From Pteria penguin (lineage: Eukaryota; Mollusca; Bivalvia; Pterioida; Pteriidae), in contig CM068588.1 in the NCBI GenBank assembly GCA_035048485.1, positions 24,326,324 to 24,390,323 of the forward strand: a stretch of 64,000 nucleotides of DNA. The letters are read 5' to 3'. The translations under genes and the position numbers were made by a program. The first letter of the stretch is position 1. The number at the start of each line of letters is the position of its first letter. Below are positions 32,901 to 49,300 of this stretch, piece by piece. Below the pieces are notes generated by a model. It was not told the origin of the DNA. It worked only from the letters and a program-made list of their open reading frames with translations, and made no database searches.

Positions 32901-35900
32901 TCAAATCCCTGGGAAAAACAAGGTTTTCTGATTAAAAGAATTGCCTGTTCATATGTATGTAAATCTATATGATATAATTTCATATTATTCAAAAACTGCA
33001 CCATATAGTGCGTTTTATTTTTAAATATGACAAAAATATACAAGGCTGTGCTGTTTTGTTTTTTGAATTTTTCTGGGATGTATGAATTATCAAATAAGTA
33101 GTCTCTGACTGCAAAAATAAAATTCTTGATTACATTACTAGTATAGTAACAATTTATGTTGTTAAGGAGGGACACATTCTGTGTGGAGAAAAAATGCAGA
33201 TTAAAGTACAAATGTACTTAGAATTAGTGTCTAAGTTTGACAGGAGTCTATTGAATTTTGAATGTTTCTTAAGATAACGATTTCAAGTGTTATTCCTCAG
33301 AATGTATAGTCTAGAAACCTTTATATAATGCAGGTACAAACGAGAAAACTCAAATTAATTTTCTTAAACTGCATTTATATTTCAAGAACACTGAACTTAT
33401 CAAAATTTATGATTTAATTTACTTTAAGCAGATGTGATAAACAAGTTGTAAAAATTCATCTAATAACAATGAATTAAAATGTGAATTGCAATCAAAGATT
33501 GTTATTGTAGTCAAATATCAGTCACTTTCCTATGCCTACATGTACTTCACAGATATAATGAAAACATTATACATGTATTAAATATCCCAATTAATTTTCC
33601 CTGACATTTATTTTGCATTAAAAGTTTTAGTGAAAACAAAATCAAGAGTTATCTTTCTTTGTGTAACTGCTATACATACAGCTCTTGGAGATTAGACAGA
33701 TCTTTGAACACGCCATCTCGGATGTTCAGAATGTGGTTCTTGTTCAGATTCAGTTTCTTAAGCCGACCAAGGAATGTGAACGATCCTTCCTTTAATGTCA
33801 CCAATTTGTTGTTTGAGAGATTTCTACAATAGAAAGTCACATTCAAGAAAATTGTATATGAATACATATGTATATCATTAGATTTTATGTCAATCAAACT
33901 ATTTCTAAATATATGGTGGTCAAATTAGAACGAAGATTGAAGATATTATACACAGTGGGTAGTATTTGGACACTTCTCTACGGTGAATGCCTATATATCC
34001 CTTGTGGACCTTTTAATTTGTTCATTCAGTGGATTACCATGAAGACGTGCCAGTAAATGACCCATTCTGTCCACCAAGGGTCTTTTATGTGAATATAAGA
34101 GTATACAATAAAATACTTGAAAGGGGTAGCGATCTAGATACAACCAACAAACATAATCAGGTGCAATTGTTTCAAACATTGACGCGTTTAAATCGCTTAT
34201 CTCGATCCATTACAATCTCTCCACCTGTTGAAGATTTTTAAATTGACCTCAATTCTACCATTTAAGGATTGAAATCTATACCGCTATTCCTCCTCGCGCT
34301 ACCTGAAACAGGTGAAGGGGACACAATAATGCCAGCATTGTGTGATGGTGAATCGGGGCGCTAGGAACGCCGACTCTCTCTACACCATCGTGCTCATCAC
34401 AAAGAGGACGAAAGCAGACAAATGTTGACACTTCGGGGCGAAGAGGTCTTAATTAGAGTTTATACCAAAGGGAGTACTGACACTGGACAATTGAAAAAAA
34501 TCTTATGACAGAAAACTCTTCAAATTCTACACATTTTAATCTGAAAAGATAATTTCAATTCTATTACAGAGATCGCGTGATTCAATGTAAAAGAATGTGC
34601 TTGAAAACTCAATTATGACTACATATCGACAAAGTAAGTGAAATTTTCTAAGGTTTTCTTTTTTTTCTTTTCCTATTTTTTTCCCTCCGATCCTGGCCCG
34701 AATCCAATATGCAAGTGATTGGATATCTTAAATTACTTTCATCATGAGTTGATTCCGACCAGCTGTTGTAGAGAGGTATACACCCTCCATGTGCCCTCAC
34801 AATATGGTGCTGGAAAAGCAAATCCTTCTAAAGTATTCATCTCATCAAAACAATTTGTATTGCACTTCGAGTGTGTATGACAATACCGGAATTGTTTCAA
34901 TTTCAACATGAGCAGTGCGGTGGTTCAGCATTTGGCAAACAGTACAGACGCTTCGGTTCGATCCTCGGAATGCGCTACACTGTTTGAGAAACAAGTTACT
35001 CTCTTTTGCGTTTCGCGATGTAATAGGCTTTTCTTGAGTAACTTATGTTTTTTTCTAAATTCGATTAAGTTCTTTTTTCTCTACTCTAAGGTTGACAAAC
35101 ACAACAATTTTCAATCTACTGCTTTTAAAAAATAAAACATGTCCCAATGTGGAACAATTGGGATGACATGGGTGAGATGACACCGATTCGTGTTATTATT
35201 TTCATGCAATCTCTCTTTTCCGTATAACAGATAATATCTACGATATTTCCCGGAAAAAAATCATGCCAAATTGTCGTTATTTCCCTTTTCCAATTGTCAT
35301 GAAACTAAAATTAGTATATAAGACGATAATCTCAAGAACCAACAATATTTCCTAGGCGTGGAAGTACTTCAGTACAATTCATGAAGTACTTCAGCTCATT
35401 TCCCGGAAGTTCTTCAGCACACTTCCCGGGAGAAAACAATACACCCTTGTTAACCTTGTCATTGCAGCAATACGTGTATGAAATTTGTACCAAAACTTGT
35501 TCATTTGTTTCATTGTATTCAAATAATATAAAATTCATACATGGGAACTGATGCAAGAAGATTATTATAAATAAACAACAGTATAGTATTCCCCATCGTG
35601 AGTATATCACTATGCTAAATGACAAGAAATCAGACGTCAAAAACTGACCTTTACACGCATGTAATAATAAACTTCAGTTTTCGAAAAGGTTAAAGTTAAG
35701 GAAAACAGCTTGGGTTTCCGACTAAATTAACTCCAGCTGTATCGAGTGTATTAATTCTATATGATACATTGAAGTTTCTTTGCGGTTGTTGTGAATTTGA
35801 ATTTTTTCGCCAGCTGGAATTGGTCAAGTTATCGTCAGTCGATAGTGAAATATTTCCCTTATCAATGCAGGTGGCCTGGCTCTTTATAGTCCAAACTGGA

Positions 35901-37272
35901 TTCCCAAACCCCAATGACCCCTGTGATCCTCCATACAACCCCAGTGACCTCCCCTACATAATCTGAATTACATATTTGCATCCTCCGAAACATACAGATG
36001 TTGAAGATCTGAAATTAATTGCTTATTTCGGAACAAAAAATTCAGAAATCAATGTAAACGCAGTGAATACGACACCTGGCGGGACTGGAGAAAAGTATAC
36101 ATTTCTCATATTAAAAGCTCCACACCTGTTTATGCCCAAGTTTCGTGTCAAAATTGCTGGGAATTGGAGGAACAATTCCAGAAATCAATGTGCATTCAAC
36201 CTGCCACATCTTGCAGTTATAACAAAGATCCATTTTTATATCATTTTAGCATGCTTAATGATGATTGGGAAAGGGTTGTGCTGCTGCTAAGAATTGCGCA
36301 ACTCCAGACACTGCAGACCTTGTTCATGATGTAGCTAGTACAAGAATTTCTGAGATTTTCCACGATCAAATCACGAACATAGTTACAGCTTCATGGCCTG
36401 AACATGGTACTGATAAAGGGCTTCCAGTCCTTGTATTGATAAATACTGTTAAATAGTACCGATGTAAAATGGCTTCAAAAACATGTACCGGTCAATATAT
36501 GGATTCAATATATGTACAAACTGTACTGATAAATGACTACAATATACGGGTACTGGTCATATTATTGTACTGATATATGGATTCAACATACATGTAGTTG
36601 ACTATAGCATTTCACTGATAAATTACTTTCAAGCAAAATTATCGTTGTACTGATAGTACAGAGTAATACCAAGAATGTGTATGTACTTTATCAACAGATG
36701 TCTCTAGGTCTCCTTCAGCATAACGGATTTCACACGGGACTGAAACCTATCTTCAATTGTAGATCACTAGCTTCATTATATAAAATCAAAGCTCATTGTT
36801 CTGATAAGTGGATTCAACATAGTGAACATCTCTATTCTCATCATTCTGATAACTGGCTTCAACATAGTGAGCATAACATGAACTATTCTCCATGCTGGTC
36901 TCACATCGAATTTTACAACATGGAGAGATTTAGATTCAACATACAAAAGTAATTTTGTGGTAATAAACGCTTTTCAAATACATAATCTAACACTATGACT
37001 GACATCAATACATGCATATCTGAATTTATGTTCTATCCATATAAATGACCAGACACAAATGGTATACTCACATGAACACCACCCTCTGACAAAACTCCCA
37101 AGCCTTGGAATCTATAGCATCAATCTGGTTATGAGCAAGGGATCTAAAATTAAGAAAAAAAAAACAATTAAGACAAAAATCTAGTATCACATTTAGATCT
37201 TCACAATTCACGAAACATTTGCATTCGCGCATTTCTCGGCATTCCTAATCATCCTTGAAAATCAAATACAAA

Positions 37273-37316
<44 letters not shown>

Positions 37317-40300
37317 TCTAACAAGATATTTGTGGATTTTATGTACCACAGAGATGTAGATATCCTGCAATGTGAGAGCAATAGCTAGCAGACAGTTTAT
37401 AATGGCCTACTGACAACACTTAGACGTGCATTTCCATGTTAATCATTTGTACAATAAGAAAATCATCAACCCCCCCACTCTTCCGATTGGGAAACATCTG
37501 CATTAATTATCGTTCACACTTCAATTTATATTCTTTAACTTGCAATGAAACCAATACGCAAAGATACATCCGGTGTGTTTTTTTTTTAAATCTATTAAAA
37601 AAATCACAGTTTGCAAATCCAATGTTGCACAACACGTTCTTTTTTTTTTTAAACATTAATTAAAAGTACACACATTGTATGAGACAAAACCCCCAAGAGA
37701 CTATCCGAGGTAGATTACCATGCCCCTATTGGCCCTGGCCTAGCCTTACCGTCCCTGCTCCTAACCCCATGTACTTTAGTATCCGATATAACACGTTAAT
37801 GTGGATTAATACTACACCTTGTCTTACAAAATACTTCTGTAGTATAATAGTCGCGGAATATAATTTCTTTCCTTATCTGATACGGAGAGGAATGTCGTAG
37901 ATTTGGCGATATAACAAGCTTACATAATCGGTAAGATCTTATACATCAAAGAGAGGGTAGAATATAAAGAATTAAAGTGGTGCACTCCATTCATAGGAAT
38001 CTAACTTTTTGTATGCTTTAAAAGTACGTGTATTAAACTCACTTGCGCCGAAATCTCATGCCAGCTCTAAAAGATTGACGCATACCCGTCGCCTATCTGT
38101 CCGTCGGCATTATTCTGGGCTTTTTTCAAGTTTCTTTTCAGAAATATTTACTACTAGACTAGTGCTTCCAAACTTGATCAAAATTTGAACAAATACTAAT
38201 TTATGTGGGAAGGGAATTAATACTAAGAAACAGCTTAGCCTCTCAGTAAAGATGCCAGAGGCGCTAAATGCTATATCCTTGTAATTCTTAAGTAAAGTTC
38301 ATATTAACCTCGGAGAAATTTTAGTCAGAGAGAAAACAAAGTAGATTATATGATGTGGTGGACATCATCCTTATGCAGTTCTTTAGTATCAACATTCAAC
38401 ACCACTCACGAAAAAATCTTAAAACATAACAGTAACTTCGAATTAAAAAAAAACATAGCCACAAAACAATTACAAAACTTTCACTTTATACAATATACAC
38501 TATTTTTATTTCAAATCACATTCATATTGATGCCACTTCAGTATCTATAGCCATAGTGAATGTATTTTCTTCTTTTTCCGACATATTTATGGGACAGTGT
38601 CACATAAAAAAAGTAAGAAAGGGGGGACGGCAGGTTATATCCGTGGTCCGCTGAACTCGTTAGTGAAAGGTTTCAGAACGTAACAACCAAGAGGAAGATT
38701 TTCATTTTATAATAGATAGATTCACGCTGTATCTTACACAAACATACTCCACCTGCAATTTCAATCACTGACATGTCAAAGTTATCAGACTCTTGCCATC
38801 CTCTCTCTTGTCTAATCGGAGTCGTACACAAGATACGGAGGAAACTCTATATATACGTACAGCGGGAGATCACGCATGTATTCAGTAAGGCGCGGAGTAA
38901 TATACATAGAGGCGGATCCAATACCGGATAAGCGGCGTGGTTGAAATTCAGTTTTCAAATATATACTGACTGTCATGGCACTATCAACAGACGAAGCACT
39001 TAAACATAATTTTTTGAATTGTTTTATCATTACCAAACTTTGACATCTCGAAACACACTTCACCTAAGGCAGCATTTGGAAGTTAATTCTATCACTAATA
39101 ACTATGACGGTGACGAGTATGGTGAAACTGACTTCTCGATTTTACTTATCTCATCAAAAAGGCAGGGCAACCATGAGTCGTCGGTGGGGCTCGAACCCGC
39201 GACCTTTCGGCATTGAACAAAGCACGCTCCCGATGAGTTACACAGGCTCAGAATGATTTTGAAATCCTGGTTAGAATAAGAACGTAGCTGGGTGACAGGT
39301 TTTGGTTTTAATCAGGAAGGTCAACGGTGATGGGTCCTGGATGGGGAAAGAGGAGACCACGGTGTAAGGGCACTGGATAAAATAATGAGGAAAAGGTATT
39401 AGGCCTTGGATGTAGTATGGAGAGACTATAATGACGGGGAACCTGAATGGAACGGATTTAAGCCCTTTTTAGAACAAGGAGGAACCATGGTGACTGACCC
39501 TTGCTTAAAGAATGAAAAGTAAGGAGGAGCCAGGCATGGAATATTGAGGCATGATGGTATCACGTCGAAAGCTTTCCACAAACTATTTGATTACCATCTA
39601 ATGAGCATAGAGACCCTGTTAAGGTCGTTAGTGAATATTCACACACTTGGTGAAGAGTTGCTGATTGTTTTCACTGCTCATTTTTGTACCTGACAAGCCC
39701 CTATCCGCTGACGACTTCGCAAGCTCCTGTAACACCAGGAAGCCATAAAACGACTTAACAAGATGGCCAAGAAAACCAAACGGACAAAACACATCTACAC
39801 ACACTGATGTATCTTGTGAAACGTTTATACACTTGTGGTACAACATCGAAAGTACAACGGAAATCTGTCAATCGGTGCAATATTACTGAGGATAAGGCAT
39901 TCAAACTGACTAGGACTCTCCAGTTAATGTATATATTGATTGATTATTGTTTTACGTCACTCAACGATTATTTCACGTATATGGTAACGGCATCTGCCTG
40001 ATGCATTGCATACAAATTCAGACCTTAGCAACGGACCCATCCGAAGCAGTGAAGGATCTTTTACGTGCCACGCCTACCGTGACACGGGACCTCGGTTTTT
40101 ACCGTCTCACCCGAAAGACAGAACATCGGTGCGCCCAGGGCGGGAGTCGAACATGGGGACCTCTCGATCACGAGCCAAGCACATTGTCCACTAGGTCAAA
40201 CCGGCTTGTCAATGTCAGAGACATATATACTTTCTGTGTATATATGTCTCTGTCAATGAATATAAGAACAATTAATATTTAAATTCATTTTGAAAAATGG

Positions 40301-43300
40301 AATACATTAAGAAGGCAGGATGGTTAACTGTAGAGGTACTGCACCGAACTCTTAAAATGACGAAGGACGTTCGTACCCGACTGCCACATCGGACTTTTTG
40401 AAATTTTCGATCATCTTGTGTCTTTTACTGTCTGGGTAAGAAAGTGGATACCCAATCCAATGTCACGGGAACCAGTTGTCGCCATCGTATGATTGACATA
40501 ATCTTGACATGACATTCATCAATAATTAATCAGAATCCAAAATCCGTAACAGTTCATTATCATTAGAGTAAATAACTATCTATATACATGGCGACAGTTT
40601 TCGCCTTTTCTCATGGGAAGTGTTACGCCTAAGGTAAACTACGTGCAATCATCACACCTGTTAATCAGGATCGTGCAGCAAAGTCAACGCTATTCTAGAA
40701 ATGATGAAAAACAATGCGCGGGAGCAGCCAATAGACAGCTCTAATTTGTTTTTACTAGCGGTCAGTTGGTTTCCCTTGAATGTTGAGGGCATTAGTGTCA
40801 GTACAGTATACACGGCAGTATGAGGAACTCGCAGGTGTTCGTACACATTTCCTCTGCACTGTATTACTTATTTCTACTCCTCAATATATATATATACGAC
40901 ATGGGCACTTCCAAAGTCTTCATCGATTTCTACTTTATTTATGAACAACTTTGACCTATAAATAACAAATTTTTAGTTGATATATGTATGGTATGTTGGC
41001 GTTTTAATCACTTGTTATATTTGTTTCAGTCTTATTACGGAATGGAAGCAGTAGTTATCCATCTTCTTTCATAACGGCATAACCCCGGACTTGAACTCGA
41101 TCTGCGCCGCAAGCCGAGCCATAATCGGAACGTGAAATGGAAATGTATTAGGTTTTTTCAGACTATTTGACCAGTGTGTGACTTACATGATTTCCAGGTT
41201 GTCCAGTCCGTACAGCCATCGCTGCGTCACTCTGGTGATATTATTGTGTTCCAGTTGTCTGTAAATATCAAAGACATAAACTAATATTAGGTATGTAACT
41301 AGGCCACCTCTCTCTCACGTTATATGCCACAAGACATGCAAATATGCAAAATAATTCTAGTAATGGACATGAAACTTCACAATTCAATTAGAATGCACTG
41401 TTCCAAGGAACATGTGTCATCTGAAAAAGTAGTTCAAATAATGATGTGATAATCGGAGTCAGATGGACAGACGAACTGACAAAATGACCTCTGCGTGTCG
41501 CTATGCTTAGCAGGCGATATAAAAAGTACATTTCCAGGAAAAAGAATCAGCAAATCGTGGGTATTTTTTTCTCTTACAAGACAAAAAGTCATCTCGTTAA
41601 TCATCTCTTTCTGACATGATCAATTCGCGTGTATGTAATATGCCACCAGAGAATCTGGCCTTCAATGCAGCAGTATCAACCTAGCAGCAACAACATGCAT
41701 GAAGCCAAGTCGTGTGTGAACTCATTCATTACACAATTATTCGACATTAATTCAGTATAAAGAGGCAATTTACTTACAACAGATGTCCTGTTCTAATGTA
41801 CATAGAATACATGTATGTATTTTATTATTTCACCCATTCAGAAAATGACGCTTGGCAAAGCTGTTTTGTACCCAGCTACCTTTGAATTTTGATACAACTT
41901 TCAAGGTATTTAATTTCAAATTAAAACAGAATGAGAGGAAATGAATCGCGTTCGGCATAGCATAATGGCGGAATAATATCCCTCAAACCCACGGCAACAC
42001 CTGCATATAGAACAGAGAATGACTTCAGCAGTATGTACTGGGTAAAGGGAGGTAAATCCGTATAGACACAAATCTTGCCATATACCTGATGAGTTTACGG
42101 TATGGTCGCTCGGTCGGGGTAGCGACGTGATCATACACTCGGTAATTCTAATAAACTCATGCAAACTTGCTGTTTCAGCCTGGATATTTTTCCATCGCCT
42201 AACAAATGTTCTCCTTTGAATAACACCTAAACAAACAAGCCTAACGTGGCAGTCTGCTCGCCCTACAATACAGAGAGAGAGAGCGAGCGAGGACAGCTGA
42301 TTTCTCTCCGCCAGCTATCTTATACAACACGTTCTTTGTGGCTTCTACATCCTAATACTTATTCTGCCTCTAAAATGATACTTGAAATCAATTATCTCCT
42401 TTTGACATACAAGTTATTGCAGTTGTTATCAGTGCCAATGCAACTACAGAAGCATCAATCCAAATAATTTTTTTTAAAATCCTTCACATAGATGGTACTA
42501 TCATTATGGGAGTATATTATATTGTATAAAAAAGAAATACTTACAGGGCATTCAGATTGGCTAGTCCCCAGAAAGCGCCGTCTTTGATGACAGAGATGAA
42601 GTTTTTACGCAGTTTTAGCACTTCTAATTTGGTGAGCTTTTGAAAACTTAGACCTTCTATTTGCACCAATCTGTTCTTGGTGATCTCACTGAAAGAAGAC
42701 AATAAAAAAGCGTAAACAATAAAAAAAGGAATAGGCTGACTGATTGTGTGTTTTCCCCTTAAAACCAGTTTCAATCAAACACTTCTGGACTTTTTCACAT
42801 AACATCATAACAAATCTGAAAAGCAACTACTGGATGAATGTGACACGATCATAGCCTTACTTTATTTTACTGTGTATAACTCTAATTTGAGTTTACTTTT
42901 CCACAACATACTCAAAGAATCCACTGACTGGCTCTTGCCGAAAAATTATCTATTTAGTACTATAAATTCTAAATCCAAATTATCCATGATTTAATTGGGT
43001 GTATCTGTTATCACAATATGTGGAATGATTGCAATGATACTGCGCCAAAAATGTGAAAGATACTGTGCTAATCGTGCTGTTTTGCATAGATAGTGGTTAA
43101 CAGCTATTCTTTGGACCTTCATAATTCAAACATAAAGATTTCTGTGCCTCAACATTATTTTCCAAAAGATTGTCTTAACCTCTTCCCTGTCTTCCATTAG
43201 TTTCTGGCATATCATAATTATATTGTCATAGTTGACAATATTTGGGAAAACCATTATTACTGTGTTGCACGACGTCCATGAAACGTTTTCCCTTTTGAAC

Positions 43301-46300
43301 ACAACACGCACGAGATAGTAATAACTAAAATGCAATACAGAACATCTAGAGTACCCAAACCGTTATCGTTCCTCCTGAAGTTTAGAACGAATTCCCGACC
43401 ACCGCACATTGCCTGCAATTTTATTAGTATTTATTTCCCATATAAAAAGGGTCTACAGCTGTAATATTGTTTATGCTTGGAATAAAATGAAATCATCCTT
43501 GTTTAATGTCCATCTAATACATCAAAATGTTGCAAAAGATCATCATCTGTTGGTAGAGAGAGCGGCAACATGATATAGATGTATTGCGTGCGTAGCCATA
43601 TACCATTACTGTATCAATATTCATTACTCGAGAACAATCGGCGCAATGAAAATATCTCCCAATAAAAAGAGATTAAGAAAATTTGCCAGGCAAATAATGA
43701 ACGATGGCATGACATGTGTGTACCGTTCAGACTTTATTCACTCTAGATTGACGTGTTTTCGGTAGAACATAAAATTCTCGGCAGACAAGGCATAATCTTA
43801 GTCATACAGGGTTTTATACTTCCTTCATCGATTGTACGCTCGGTACGTCCCCACTGAACTTCTACCAGCCAAATCGTGACAATCCAGCCGCATCCCAAAC
43901 TTGTTCATTCAAAGTCCACAGGAAATAATTCTGAACTAACGGATGCAAACATTTCAACACTCTGAAGTGTTAGGACAAAAGTATTGAATATGGTATAAAC
44001 TTGGAAAGGGGAGTTATTTCACATGGGCCCATTATGTAACGCGCAATTGCATTTTGGCTTTTTTTTTTCTTTTTCGAAGCTTTGCTATGTCTACAATTAG
44101 ATGGCTACATTTTGGTGTTTAGTGTACATTTCAACCTGGTTGTAGTCCAGCACGACCAAAAAATACGACTTTCACCTTTTTCACAACATTAAATACAGTG
44201 GCGATCCATACAACGTCACTTTCTCTTTACGTTTGCTCCATAAAATTAAAGTACGTATGTCAATTTTCATTTACAAAATTTAATACTTAAAAGTTTCCAT
44301 GCTAGAACTCTTTTCCCCAAAATCTGACTGAGTATCACCGAGTGAACCAATCAAATGGAAGATAACAAACAGACTACAACAAAACAGAACTTACACAGTG
44401 ACCAAGTTGGTAAGCTTATCGAACAGGTCTTTGTGAATGCTGTTGATCTTGTTCTTATTCATCTTCAGAACTGTAAGTGACGTCAAGTTGTCTAAACATC
44501 CATGTTCAAATGATTCTAGGTTGTTGTTATTCAGGGTCCTACAATGCAATAATGTAATAGTTAAAATTCATTATAATGAAATTTAGGCTATAATGTAAAA
44601 AAAATCCTAGATTCTCATCCAATTTTTCTGAAAAATTTGGTCCAATTTTATTTTATTCATTTTTAATTTTTTTTTTCTGATGATGATGAGGAATTGGACA
44701 CTGAATTCATTTACACTAGGCAAACGCTGAATAATGATATTAATCAACTTTCACACAAGTTGACAGAACTTTCACGAAGTTCGTCAAGAGACGGAATTTC
44801 CGGAATTTGATTTGACGCTTTTTCCACAAATAGTGAATCTCAAAAGAAAAAACAATACGCAATTGCCTTAAATTGGAGCGGGACTTGACAATGGGGCTGG
44901 GATAAGAATCTAGGAAATTCTTTTTCTTATGACCGTTATCAACGATACCTATGTATAGATCTCAGCTAAGAGAAGAATTGAGTACTAGTGATACTTATAT
45001 CGAGGTGACATCTAATACACACAGGTTATTAGAAAGAAAATAAAGAAATTGATATTTAATAAGACATTTATATAAACCGCTTTGATAGATTTCAATGCAT
45101 TTTTCCATGGCTTTGATTTCTGGGTTGCGTGAACGTTTACCACTATTCTAATAAGCGTTTTACGACAGCAACATGTTTGCAATGCACTTTCCTTATTCTC
45201 CCCTGCAAAACATCACGTCAAGTAGCTATTGTCTATTGTATTCCTAGTATTTTAGTAATAGATTATGCAGATTTTACTGTCTCTGAATGTGTTTTAGTGA
45301 CTTGTTTCACGATCTCGACACTGCTACCTATATCACAGTTACTTAAATAATACGTGTGGATTTCAGGAGACGATACTTGATAGCAGTGTCTGTCATGTTC
45401 ATACTACAGCATCACTTTACACTGGACAAAGCTTGGCAAATTGTATCGATCTAAGTCGAACTTCTAATTGCCAGTACGATCTGTTATATATAGAGAAAGA
45501 ATTGCTATCAAGGGGCCGGTCCCCTAAATTTTAAATTGTTATGAGACCGTTCAAAATGAATAAATACATATAAAATTAAAGGAAGAAATAAATATGCAAT
45601 ATCTATTTTAGTACATACAATCTAATTAAAACTACATCTTTATTCCGCTTGCGGATAAAAGTTTTGTTTTTTACTTTTATCTATTTATTTTTATGTTTCT
45701 TGTAAATTAAAAATAGTTCTATGTGCAAAGAACTGTCTTCTAAGCATTAAAATTAAATATCATATCACCGACTTCATAGAAGGCTGAGCAACAAAAAAAC
45801 TGAAGAGAAAAATGCATATGATCGTTTCAAACGTTTAATTGGCTGTTAATGAATTAAGTACACTAGTGTTTTAATCACTGAAGGAGTTATGGCCCTCGTT
45901 TCAGTTGACATGCATTAACATGGGTCCTTAGTCTGCATGCACAACATGACAAAAACGTATCGGGAATTTGCAATCTTATCATTATCAGCCTGCAATCGGA
46001 AAGTTTACGACTGTTGCAATACGTGTACAGCAAGTTTGATGGGTTAAGGGTTTGCATCATTTAATGTGCAATGGTTTTGGCCAGACTTTACATACATGAT
46101 TAGCAAGGTATGACAGTATCAATAAAACACTTCAGGCAAACAGAAACAAAGCGGTGATAATAGCCTAGAATGTATATAACAAAATTCCAAGATGGCAGTG
46201 TTGGGCATCCCATTGTCATTTAGCGCCGACGATGGTGTGTGTAAGAAGACAGAGACAGCGAGATCAAAGTCGGCAAGCAACACCTGCGAATGTGAGGTGT

Positions 46301-49300
46301 TAATCCTGATGTATATAATGAGATAGGATTAATACACCTTCACATAATCTTTCCTGACATATGCCATGCTGAAAAACTTCAATTCTAGCACCATCCCACT
46401 CTATCCAGAAGCTTACAACATCCTGTCCAATGTCTCGGGTATATCACAAAGGAAATAAAACATACAATCTAATTGAAACCTTATTCAAGGTTAATGCAGG
46501 ATATAGGGGGATATAATTGTTGGCAGTGACAATTGATGGGGGTCACCTTGTTATCTATTACAGGATCAAAGCCTAACCTTTGCCACACGTGGAATCTCTA
46601 CAGAGCTAAACATTGCACGAACATTGGAGTCAGGCTGTCTCGAGCTTGTTTACTTTCAACACTTTTTTAAAGTATTTCACAACCCTTGAGTTTTAACATG
46701 TTATCGCTGCGTTCACCTACAGCAGTCTATGTAACCTTATGTAATAAATTCAATGCCTCTACCTTACAAAACATATAAAGGTTAAATTGCATGGTACCGG
46801 GAGGTATACATAAATTACTCCAACCAAGACATATCATTTCACAATGGGAAAGACTGAGATATCTGTACTGAACCAAATATAAAACCAACATGATCCAACC
46901 AAATGTCATCTAAGTAAACTCAAAACTTTAATACTTAGCACCAAGCACTTTCTATATATTGTATTGTCTGTCTAATTTAAAAGAATTCGTTTAAAATTTG
47001 ATAGTCAAGATTTCAATTGGAACTGTTATTTTTTTTTTCTCCAGAGATCTGCTAACACTTGGCGCGGTTATGTCACAACATTTTGATATTGTTGCTGGGA
47101 CATGATGATAAATTTGGGTCACCTCGGGACAAATTGTTCGGTTGTCACATCACTTAGATCGATTAATTCTTGTGCCATATTGCGTGTGTATCATACGAAT
47201 ATTAACACATTCCGGTCACGGGGTTCCGAGTGACAAATGAGCATGTGCAAAACGTACCCAATAAATTCCGAAATTCCGAACCTTCGTGGTGACTGTTTTA
47301 TTAAATGTCTGCCAGTTACTAAACAAATTTAAAACTTCAAGGAGCCATTGCTTTAAACATTGGTATAGATGAATGTGAAATGTCATACATATGACCGGTA
47401 AACGCCCAATGATCTAGAGGGTATACCATGTAGCATCATCAGTGGGTACTGGTGCAAAATATTTCCCCCCAACAACTTGTGCTGCTCTAATGCATGCATG
47501 GTGGTAAGAAGGGGTGGGGGAGTTGAATAACTTACAATCTCTGAAGGGTGTTGTTGGCTGGAAAGGCATCTGGTCGGATATCTGTGAGGGCATTATGGTT
47601 GAGCTCTAATGTCTTGAGCTGCGGCATGAACGCCAGAAATTCCACAGCTAGACTCTGGATGCCATTGTGATTCCTGTAGGAAAACAGAGAATGTATAACA
47701 GTGGAAAATAACAATTAATAGAAAGTTACATGATGTGTTTAAATCATATGCAATTTTCATTTCATAATATGTTTTATTTCAATCTTAGTTTCTAACTCAG
47801 CTTTACATGTTATCCATTTATCTCTACATTTTTTTAAATGATTCATGATTTCAATTTTGTTTCTTTGCGCATCAAATTTTCAATTGCGATTATAAATCCT
47901 TTTATATTTCTTATATACATATTTTGCTTTCAGTAAATATATTGAACATTGAAACTGATGTTATTTCTGTATGTAATGTAGAGACTTTGTTGCAGCTACC
48001 ATAAACGATGTAACAATAGATTTGCTATTGCGAACTTTCGGTTTGCTTATATCTTGGAATAATGAGCAACAAGCACCAGATAGAGAGTATGTATCTATTC
48101 ACAAGGGCGGTCATCCTTCACTTGTATTGCAGATAATTATCACCACATGTGCCGTGTATGTGTAATCTACACCGCCAATGAAGACCTTATCATTACCATT
48201 AAACATGTAAATTTTCAGTTATACTAGTTCTGGTACTTCCTATGAATTGAACTTTGTGTTGATTATGATAATCATTCTGCCCAACTAGATGCCTTCTTGA
48301 TTGCTTGCCCCGCTAAAAGATAAAAGCATTATCAAAGCAAACGACTCTATCAGATTAAAATCCGGAAAAAAGAGGACTTGTCCAGCGTGTATATCACTTC
48401 GATATCGTTCCAAGACAATGATCATTAAACGTCTCTCGCAATGGAATGATTCAATACTACAGAGGACCCCGTTTCCTATCAACCGATCTATCACAGAATC
48501 CGATCTTATCGACTCTCTATAGCAGGACGGTAGCGTCCTGCGTTCACGGCGCAAGCTATTGACTGACCCCGGATGACCCTTCGCGATACCCTTGTCGTGA
48601 GATTATCGCCGAGTTGAGGTCGTACCCGCTATAAGAGTTTACCCACCACCCCGCACGAGGATGATAAATGGCAGAGACAACACGACCTATCAGTGTTGGC
48701 AATGTTCGCCTGTGTCTTATTTGATCACTTCATACCTCAGGTGTCGCGGGCAAGCCGATAACATTGTAAACCAGGCAATACACTGTCTATCCCTATTACT
48801 TGTTTTTTATGTGTATTGAAGGAACCATAGCAGGAATGTCGGAATTTATTTAACGGAATTGATTCGCACGCCGATTTAATCAAAGCTGATACATATTCGG
48901 CTTTAACTTGATACAGAGGAGCGAAAGTTCTTCCAGCACACGGAAGAAGCAAGAACAATATACATGTACATGCACTTCCAAAGGGGTCATAGAGGGCCGG
49001 GCAGATAGGTAGTGGGGGCAGATCCAAGGTTGGAGTTACAACTGGGGAAGTTGAAGCTCCGAGAAAAATGGATACATGTACCGGTACAGGTCTATAGAAT
49101 GAGCAAGTGCTTCAGTTATATACTTACAATTCAAGAGTCCGTAGATTTGAAAGACCTTGCAACTTTGGAACATCGACTAATAAATTCTTGTTGATCTTCC
49201 TGGAAATGAAATTACTAATGTGAATTTTTTGGAACATGCATAATCAAAATCAATTTTAAAAAATATAAATATACACGAATGTGTTTTCATGAATCTTTCG

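Larger units (their letters stand above)
37144..41186 (-). other. LRIG intron 8
   Basis: 4.0 kb. It holds an ATT microsatellite (about 37,276-37,312), a tRNA-like SINE head (39,182-39,252), a full SINE copy (39,935-40,206) and a hairpin (40,216-40,252). A GTTCAAGTCC B-box-like motif on the minus strand near 41,090 may be another tRNA-derived fragment. Confidence 0.8.

Noticed and set aside
34908..35135. tRNA-like GGTTCGATCC motif near 34,955
   Set aside because: A B-box-like match alone; no A box at the right distance and no cloverleaf.
39182..39252. Functional tRNA gene in intron 8
   Set aside because: The B box is perfect but the ends do not pair as an acceptor stem.
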